Of a stretch of 64,000 nt of DNA, positions 57,605 to 64,000 are shown piece by piece. Source of the DNA: Prochlorococcus sp. AG-449-P16 (lineage in GTDB: Bacteria; Cyanobacteriota; Cyanobacteriia; PCC-6307; Cyanobiaceae); the NCBI GenBank assembly GCA_003212175.1, contig QCQN01000001.1:1-64000 (forward strand), read 5' to 3'. The notes beneath the pieces are model-generated. The model had not been told where the DNA came from. It was given only the letters and a program-made list of their open reading frames with translations, and made no database searches. Position numbers and translations under genes: made by a program. Position 1 is the stretch's first letter, and each line of letters opens with the position of its first letter.

Positions 57605-60143
57605 TTGCTTCTTTTATATCGCAGGTAATATCAACGGGCATAGGCGAAACTTTCCAAATAGAATTACAGTATTCACGGATTGATCTATCTGAGGAAAAAT
57701 AACCTGATCTAGCTGTATTTAACAATGCCATTTTATTCCATGATTTTTTATCTTTCCAACATTTACTAACTTCATCTTGTTTATTTAAATAGTCTTCAAA
57801 ATCAGCCATTACAAAAAACGGATCATGCCCAGTCAAGCTATTCAGTAGAGGCTTGAATAATTCTTTATCTCCGTTACTAAAGTGACCTATTTCTACCAAA
57901 CGAATGACTTCTTTTAATTCTGGTGATTTTTCAATGAATTTTTTTGGAGAATAACCTTTATTTTTCAAATCCATTATTTCACTCTCTGTTTTTCCAAAAA
58001 GGAAGAAGTTTTCTTTCTTAACTAGGTCTCTTAACTCAACATTGGCTCCATCAAGGGTTCCTATTGTTAATGCTCCATTCATAGCAAATTTCATATTTCC
58101 TGTTCCTGATGCTTCTTTTCCCGCTGTTGAAATTTGCTCAGACAGATCTGTAGCAGGGTAAACGATTTCTCCAAGCTTTACATTATAGTCAGGTAGAAAA
58201 ACGACCCTTAAAAGACCCTCCATATCTGGATCCGAATTGACAACGTCGGCTATTCCATTAATAAATCTAATCATTAATTTTGCCATAAAATATCCTGGTG
58301 CAGCTTTACCGCCAAATATTACCGTTCTTGGTGCTTTATAATCACTAATTCCATTTTTGATTCTTAAATATTGTGCAATAATTTGCAGCGCGTTTAAATG
58401 TTGTCTTTTATATTGGTGGATTCTTTTTACTTGCACATCAAATAAAGTTGTAGGATCAACCAATATCCCAGTCTTTGAATGAATAAAACCAGCAAGTTTG
58501 CGCTTTCCAATTAATTTTGTTTCTTCAAATTTCGCTAAAAAACTTTCATCATCCTTCTTTTTTTCTAAATTTTTCAATAATTCCATATTGCTTATCCAAG
58601 TTGGACCAACTTCCTGTTCTAACAAGTTTGATAATGATGGATTTGCTAAGGCTACCCATCTTCTAGGTGTTACACCATTGGTTACATTGGTGAATTTTTC
58701 AGGCCATATTTCCGCAAATTCTGGCAGAAGTTGTCTTTTGATTAAATCTGAATGCAGAGCTGCTACGCCATTGATATGATGAGCGCCTATTGTGGCTAAG
58801 TGAGCCATTCTTACACTTTTAGATCCTTCTTCGTCAATTATTGAAAGTTTTTTGAGTATTTTGTCGTCTCCAGGATAACGAAGTCTTAATTGCTGTAAAA
58901 ATCTCCAGTTGATTTCATAAATAATTTCTAAATGCCGTGGTAAAAGATCACTAAATAAACTTAGATCCCATTTTTCTAATGCCTCGGGGAGCAATGTATG
59001 GTTTGTATAAGCTACTGAGGAGGTTGTTATACTCCAGGCTTTATCCCATCCAATATGATATTGATCTATCAAAAGACGCATCAATTCTGCTACTGCAATA
59101 GCTGGATGAGTATCATTTAATTGCACAGTCCAATGCTTTGGAAATTCTGTGACAGGTATAGACCTTTTTTCAAGACTTCTCAACATATCTTGAAGAGAAC
59201 AGCTGACAAAAAAATGTTGCTGTTTAAGTCTTAATCTTCTGCCTTCATCGGTTCCATCATTCGGATAAAGGACTTTTGATAAAGTTTCAGATGCTACCTT
59301 CTCTTCAACAGCTCCATAGTAATCACCGATATTAAAGGCATAAAAATCAAAACTTTCCGTAGCATCTGCTCTCCATAATCTTAATCTATCGCATGTATTG
59401 ACTCTGTAACCAAGAACTGGAACATCATGGGGTACCCCTATGGCGTGTTCTGAAGGAATCCATCTTGATCGGTAGTTACCTTTATCATCTCTATAGCTTT
59501 CTGTTCTCCCACCAAATCCAACGAAACATGATTCATCTGGCTGAGGCAATTCCCAAGGCCATCCACCTTTTAGCCATTTATCAGTAACTTCTACTTGCCA
59601 ACCATCTCTAATTAATTGGTTGAATATTCCAAATTCGTATCTTATTCCGTAGCCAACAGCTGGGACCTGTAATGATGCTAAAGATTCCAAATAACACGCT
59701 GCAAGTCTACCTAGACCACCGTTGCCTAAACCTGGTTCCTCTTCAACTTCCAGTATTTCTGATAAAGTTTCTATTCCAAATCTCTTTAAGGCATTCTCTG
59801 CTTCTTGTGTAATACCTAGGTTGAGTAAGTTATTACTTAATTGAGGGCCAATTAAAAATTCAGCTGATAAATATGCAACAGTTTTTTGAGGTTTTTTTCT
59901 GATTATTTCTTGACTCGCTAAATATCTGGTCATTAATCTGTCTTTAACTGCATAACTTAATGCCATATACAAGTCATGAGGGCTTGCAGAAGTAGCTAAT
60001 TTGCCAAGTGTAAAAAATAAATGGGCTGTCATCCCTTTAAAGACAGCATCTGAATCCATGCCAGCTTTCTCAGGATCTAAATAGCAGCCAGGGGTAGGCA
60101 GTTTAAGATCAAATGGTTCGTTGGAGTTCATTGAAGATGTCAT
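57597..60143 (-). CDS. glgP: Glycogen/alpha-glucan phosphorylase
   Basis: GNGGLGRLAACYLESLASL, EASGTGNMKFAMNGALTIGTLDGANVE PLP-site motif. Confidence 0.98.
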   Translation of the reverse strand: MTSSMNSNEPFDLKLPTPGCYLDPEKAGMDSDAVFKGMTAHLFFTLGKLATSASPHDLYMALSYAVKDRLMTRYLASQEIIRKKPQKTVAYLSAEFLIGPQLSNNLLNLGITQEAENALKRFGIETLSEILEVEEEPGLGNGGLGRLAACYLESLASLQVPAVGYGIRYEFGIFNQLIRDGWQVEVTDKWLKGGWPWELPQPDESCFVGFGGRTESYRDDKGNYRSRWIPSEHAIGVPHDVPVLGYRVNTCDRLRLWRADATESFDFYAFNIGDYYGAVEEKVASETLSKVLYPNDGTDEGRRLRLKQQHFFVSCSLQDMLRSLEKRSIPVTEFPKHWTVQLNDTHPAIAVAELMRLLIDQYHIGWDKAWSITTSSVAYTNHTLLPEALEKWDLSLFSDLLPRHLEIIYEINWRFLQQLRLRYPGDDKILKKLSIIDEEGSKSVRMAHLATIGAHHINGVAALHSDLIKRQLLPEFAEIWPEKFTNVTNGVTPRRWVALANPSLSNLLEQEVGPTWISNMELLKNLEKKKDDESFLAKFEETKLIGKRKLAGFIHSKTGILVDPTTLFDVQVKRIHQYKRQHLNALQIIAQYLRIKNGISDYKAPRTVIFGGKAAPGYFMAKLMIRFINGIADVVNSDPDMEGLLRVVFLPDYNVKLGEIVYPATDLSEQISTAGKEASGTGNMKFAMNGALTIGTLDGANVELRDLVKKENFFLFGKTESEIMDLKNKGYSPKKFIEKSPELKEVIRLVEIGHFSNGDKELFKPLLNSLTGHDPFFVMADFEDYLNKQDEVSKCWKDKKSWNKMALLNTARSGYFSSDRSIREYCNSIWKVSPMPVDITCDIKEATI

Positions 60144-60297
60144 ATATATGACAATAGCTATTTTTCGAAAAAATTCTTTGTTGTAACTTCAGATCCACAC
60201 TTGTTGAGTATTTTTGCTTTTTTTTTACATATTTCTTAAAGTGGGCCCTTAATAAACTATCTTCCAATTATGTAGTTTATTTTTTCTCGCATTTTAA

Positions 60298-61665
60298 ATG
60301 TATTCTTTACTTGCTGAATTAAGTGCACATGATTTAGAAGTTGCTGAAACGTTGATAGGAGTTATAAGATTTCTATTGATATTTTTAGCAGCAAGAGCAT
60401 TAGCAGAAGTACTAGTAAGGCTTAGTTTACCAACGATTGTAGGCGAACTTCTTGCAGGAGTTGTTATTGGAGCATCAGGATTCCACTTGTTGATACCGCC
60501 ATCAGCAGGAACCGAACTAAATGAAGGACTTGTAAATGTTATTAGTTCATTAGCCTCAATTCCTCCAGAAGCTGTACCTGATGTTTATTTCGAAAGTTTC
60601 CCATCCCTCCAAGCTGTAGCAACACTTGGGTTATACGCACTTTTATTTTTAACAGGCTTAGAAAGTGAGTTAGAGGAATTAGTGGCTGTCGGTGCGCAGG
60701 CTTTTACTGTTGCGATGGCTGGGGTCATTTTACCGTTTGCCTTTGGAACTCTCGGATTAATGTTTATTTTCCAAGTAGATCTTATTCCAGCAGTTTTTGC
60801 TGGAGCATCTATGACAGCAACAAGTATAGGGATTACAGCAAGTGTTTTCGGAGAATTAGGATATTTGAAAACTAGAGAAGGACAGATTGTTATTGGTGCA
60901 GCAGTTCTCGATGATATTTTAGGGATTGTTATTCTTGCAGTTGTTGTAGCTCTTGCTGCAGGAGGTTCTTTAGAAATTGCTCCTATAGTTAAATTAGTTG
61001 CAGCAGCTGTAGTGTTTGTTATTGCAGCTATCGCATTAAGTCGAACAGCAGCCCCAGGTTTTGATTGGCTTCTAGATCGACTAAAAGCTCCTGGAGCTGT
61101 AGTGGTAGCCTCTTTTGTAATACTTGTATTATGTTGTTTTGTTGCTACAGCAATTGGATTAGAAGCAGCTCTAGGTGCTTTTGCAGCTGGATTGATCCTT
61201 AGTAGTTCTAAAAATAATCATGCAATTCAACAATCCGTTTTACCTTTAGTATCGTTGTTCGCAACTATTTTCTTTGTATTAGTGGGAGCCGGTATGGATC
61301 TTTCAGTTATCAATCCACTTGATCCAACAAGTAGATCAGCTCTTGTAGTCGCAGGATTTTTATTAGTTGTTGCAATTATCGGAAAAATTGCAGCCGGATG
61401 GGTATTTTCAAGTGATAAACCTACAAATAGATTAGTTGTAGGTTTGGGTATGATGCCTAGAGGAGAGGTAGGTTTAATTTTTCTTGGCCTTGGAACAAGC
61501 GCTAAGTTGTTAACTCCTTCTCTTGAAGCGGCTATTTTATTGATGGTTATTGGAACCACATTTCTTGCCCCTGTTCTATTGAGAATTGTTTTAAAAGATA
61601 AGCCCCCTAATGATGGCAATAAAATTTCAGATGATGTTGCTGCTGATCCTGTTGGTCTTCTTTAG
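60298..61665 (+). CDS. CPA2-type cation/proton antiporter
   Basis: LPTIVGELLAGVVIGASG, AGASMTATSIGITASVFGELG, GMMPRGEVGLIFLGLG. Confidence 0.92.
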   Translation: MYSLLAELSAHDLEVAETLIGVIRFLLIFLAARALAEVLVRLSLPTIVGELLAGVVIGASGFHLLIPPSAGTELNEGLVNVISSLASIPPEAVPDVYFESFPSLQAVATLGLYALLFLTGLESELEELVAVGAQAFTVAMAGVILPFAFGTLGLMFIFQVDLIPAVFAGASMTATSIGITASVFGELGYLKTREGQIVIGAAVLDDILGIVILAVVVALAAGGSLEIAPIVKLVAAAVVFVIAAIALSRTAAPGFDWLLDRLKAPGAVVVASFVILVLCCFVATAIGLEAALGAFAAGLILSSSKNNHAIQQSVLPLVSLFATIFFVLVGAGMDLSVINPLDPTSRSALVVAGFLLVVAIIGKIAAGWVFSSDKPTNRLVVGLGMMPRGEVGLIFLGLGTSAKLLTPSLEAAILLMVIGTTFLAPVLLRIVLKDKPPNDGNKISDDVAADPVGLL

Positions 61666-61709
61666 GAAATAAGTTTATTAGAATCTTTTAAAATAGATTT
61701 TCAATAATT

Positions 61710-62609
61710 ATGGAAAAATCAGCTCTGATAGATAGTGATGTAAATTATGACTGGAATTTTTTAAATTACCCAATACATACTATTTCTGCTAAACCTAGGC
61801 AGACATCAAAAGAATGTGCAATTTTACTAATTCATGGTTTCGGTGCCTCTACTGATCATTGGAGATTCAATATACCTATTTTGAGTGATAAATACGAAGT
61901 TCATGCTATGGATTTACTCGGTTTTGGAAAGAGTCCTAAGCCTCAAGATGTTGAATACTCAGGATCTTTATGGAAAGATCAGGTTGTAGCTTATATAAAA
62001 GAGAAAATAAAAAAGCCTACCATTGTAGTTGGGAATTCATTAGGTGGTTATGCAGCATTAGCAGCAGGTTCAGAATTAAATGAACTAAATGCAGGAGTGA
62101 TATTACTTAATGCTGCAGGATATTTTAGTGAAGAAAAAACTACTAAGAAAAATATGATTCAAACTTCAATTGAAACAGTTGCTGGTATATTTTTAAAAAA
62201 TGTTGTTCTTCAACGTTTGATTTTTGAGAATATGAGAAATCCAAAAAATATAAAAAAAACTTTGAATCAAGTTTATGTTGATAAGAAGAATGTTGATGAA
62301 TTTTTAGTAGAGTCAATAAGAAAACCTTCTCTAGATTATGGTGCATTTAATGTTTTTAGAAGTGTATTTAACCCCTCAGGTCCTCAGGGATTGCCCTTGG
62401 ATAAGTTATTTGCAAAACTTGATTCACCATTACTACTGCTCTGGGGAGGTAAAGATCCTTGGATGAATACTCCAAAAAAAAGAAATCTATATAAAAAATT
62501 TACACCAAAGAATACAAAAGAAATCATTCTCGATGCTGGTCATTGTCCTCATGATGAAATACCTGAATTAGTTAATCAGCATATTTTGGATTGGGTTGAT
62601 TCTCTTTAA
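61710..62609 (+). CDS. Alpha/beta hydrolase
   Basis: LLIHGFGASTDHWRFN, DLLGFGKSPKPQDVEYSGSLW, VGNSLGGYAAL, AGHCPHDEIPE. Confidence 0.9.
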   Translation: MEKSALIDSDVNYDWNFLNYPIHTISAKPRQTSKECAILLIHGFGASTDHWRFNIPILSDKYEVHAMDLLGFGKSPKPQDVEYSGSLWKDQVVAYIKEKIKKPTIVVGNSLGGYAALAAGSELNELNAGVILLNAAGYFSEEKTTKKNMIQTSIETVAGIFLKNVVLQRLIFENMRNPKNIKKTLNQVYVDKKNVDEFLVESIRKPSLDYGAFNVFRSVFNPSGPQGLPLDKLFAKLDSPLLLLWGGKDPWMNTPKKRNLYKKFTPKNTKEIILDAGHCPHDEIPELVNQHILDWVDSL

Positions 62610-62619
62610 GTAACATATT

Positions 62620-63474
62620 GTGCATATTAAATTCTTTAATAGAGATCAAGACATTCTTGTCTTTCAATTAGATGAAAATAACTATATTAAATTTTGTCCT
62701 GAAAGAGGAGGTATCATCACAGATTGGGTCGCCGATGGTAAAGAGATTCTTTATTTTGATGAAAAAAGATTTATGGATAAGACAAAAAGTATAAGGGGAG
62801 GTATTCCAATCTTGTTTCCAATTTGTGGAAATCTCGAAAACTCTAGTTCAGTATTTGGAAAAGATTATTTGCAGTTAATGCAACATGGTTTTGCAAGGGA
62901 TTTGCAATGGAAATATTATTTTAATGAAAATGACAAATCTTTATCTTTATTTTTAAATGAATCTCAAATAACAAAAAAATATTATCCATTTGATTTCGAG
63001 TTAAGAATAGAGGTTTTCTTAATGATTAACTTTTTAGAATTTAAAATTACTATTCAAAACAAGACAGATATCGCAATGCCTATAAATTTCGGATTACATC
63101 CATATTTTAATGTTTCAGATTTCAAAAATTTAGATTTTATTGATTATCCAGTAAATTGTCAGAATCAAAAGAGAAATCTTCTAAGTAATACTTTAGATGA
63201 ATTAAAAAATATTAATTTAGGGGTTGATTTACTTATGTATTCTTCAGGTAAAAGTTCTTTTATAGATAGAGTCTTTAAAAGACAGATCACTTTAAATCAT
63301 CCATTTCCTTTTGATCTAGGTGTTATTTGGAGTGAACCTAATAGAAAAATGATATGTCTTGAACCTTGGACTAGTCCCAGAAATTCTTTTGTTGATGGAT
63401 TTAGAAAGATTATTATCCCTCCAAATGATAGTCATAAGTTTGATGCTTCTATAAAAGTAAAATCTCTTGAGTGA
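62620..63474 (+). CDS. Aldose 1-epimerase-like (galactose mutarotase fold) protein
   Basis: GGIPILFPICGNLEN, QHGFARDLQW, NFGLHPYF, EPWTSPRNSF. Confidence 0.88.
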   Translation: MHIKFFNRDQDILVFQLDENNYIKFCPERGGIITDWVADGKEILYFDEKRFMDKTKSIRGGIPILFPICGNLENSSSVFGKDYLQLMQHGFARDLQWKYYFNENDKSLSLFLNESQITKKYYPFDFELRIEVFLMINFLEFKITIQNKTDIAMPINFGLHPYFNVSDFKNLDFIDYPVNCQNQKRNLLSNTLDELKNINLGVDLLMYSSGKSSFIDRVFKRQITLNHPFPFDLGVIWSEPNRKMICLEPWTSPRNSFVDGFRKIIIPPNDSHKFDASIKVKSLE

Positions 63475-63487
63475 TGATGGAATATTT

Positions 63488-64000
63488 ATGAAATTTGTTG
63501 TTATAGATGATGATCCAACAGGTTCTCAGACAGTTCATGACTGCTTATTACTTCTTAAGTGGGATTATTCAACTTTAGTTAAAGGTTTTGAATCCGAATC
63601 TAATTTATTTTTTATTTTGGCTAATACCAGGTCACTTTCGGAAAATGATGCGAAATTCACAATAAAAGAAATTTGTAAAAATCTTAAGACTGTTTTAGCT
63701 TCTAAAGCATATGCACAAGAAATTATTTTTATAAGTAGAGGAGATTCTACTCTTCGAGGACATAACTTTTTAGAGCCTAATGCTTTAAATAGTTGTTTAG
63801 GTCCTTTTGATGCTACTTTTCATATCCCAGCTTTTATAGAAGGTAAAAGATTAACAATTAATGGGTCACACTTTGTTGATAAAAAACTTATTCATAAGAC
63901 AATTTTTGCGAAAGATAAAATTTTTGGATACGAGACAAGTATTGTCAAGAATCTTTTATTTCAAAAGAGTAAATCACAAATAAAATTAGATGATATTCAA
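63488..64000 (+). CDS. Four-carbon acid sugar kinase family (DUF1537) protein, partial (runs off the window)
   Basis: Translated from ATG 63488: MKFVVIDDDPTGSQTVHDCLLLLKWD...ISRGDSTLRGHNFLEPNAL...HIPAFIEGKRLTINGSHFV; not in ORF track because no stop in window. Confidence 0.8.
   Translation, partial: MKFVVIDDDPTGSQTVHDCLLLLKWDYSTLVKGFESESNLFFILANTRSLSENDAKFTIKEICKNLKTVLASKAYAQEIIFISRGDSTLRGHNFLEPNALNSCLGPFDATFHIPAFIEGKRLTINGSHFVDKKLIHKTIFAKDKIFGYETSIVKNLLFQKSKSQIKLDDIQ

Noticed and set aside
61227-61619. 130-aa ORF antisense to the antiporter
   Set aside because: Antisense shadow ORF; no recognisable features.

Overview
This 64 kb window has low GC and dense gene packing. Gene content (psbZ, psaC, ndhS, cobH, ycf23-like, four-ACT-type lysC) points to a picocyanobacterial core chromosome, most likely a high-light Prochlorococcus; that genus call is from recognition only. 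About 60 protein genes are supported, including dnaX (partial), clpX, clpP, tig, asd, dapA, rnj, tilS, uvrB, lysC, holA, cobH, mutS, psbZ, ribH, secA, cysE, infC, miaA, gyrB, mgtE, a group-2 sigma factor, ahcY, ssb, mreBCD, lysS, smpB, ruvB, thiC, tkt, fabF, acpP, psaC, glmS, rimM, ndhS, rnc and glgP. RNA features are tRNA-Gly(GCC), tRNA-Arg(CCU), RNase P RNA and a TPP riboswitch upstream of thiC. I see no CRISPR array, prophage, transposon or defence island. Most of the window is ordinary housekeeping, and I found no clear large undescribed system. The best leads are small: a tandem crcB pair whose second gene is one base out of frame with a natural start at an A10 tract; a MutS with a possible beta-clamp motif at its N-terminus and a short C-terminus; a recurrent pattern of convergent genes sharing overlapping stop codons; an inverted repeat upstream of an orphan GntR regulator; RpaB-like (HLR1) half-sites upstream of the sigma gene; and a hairpin plus T-run just before an antiporter start codon.
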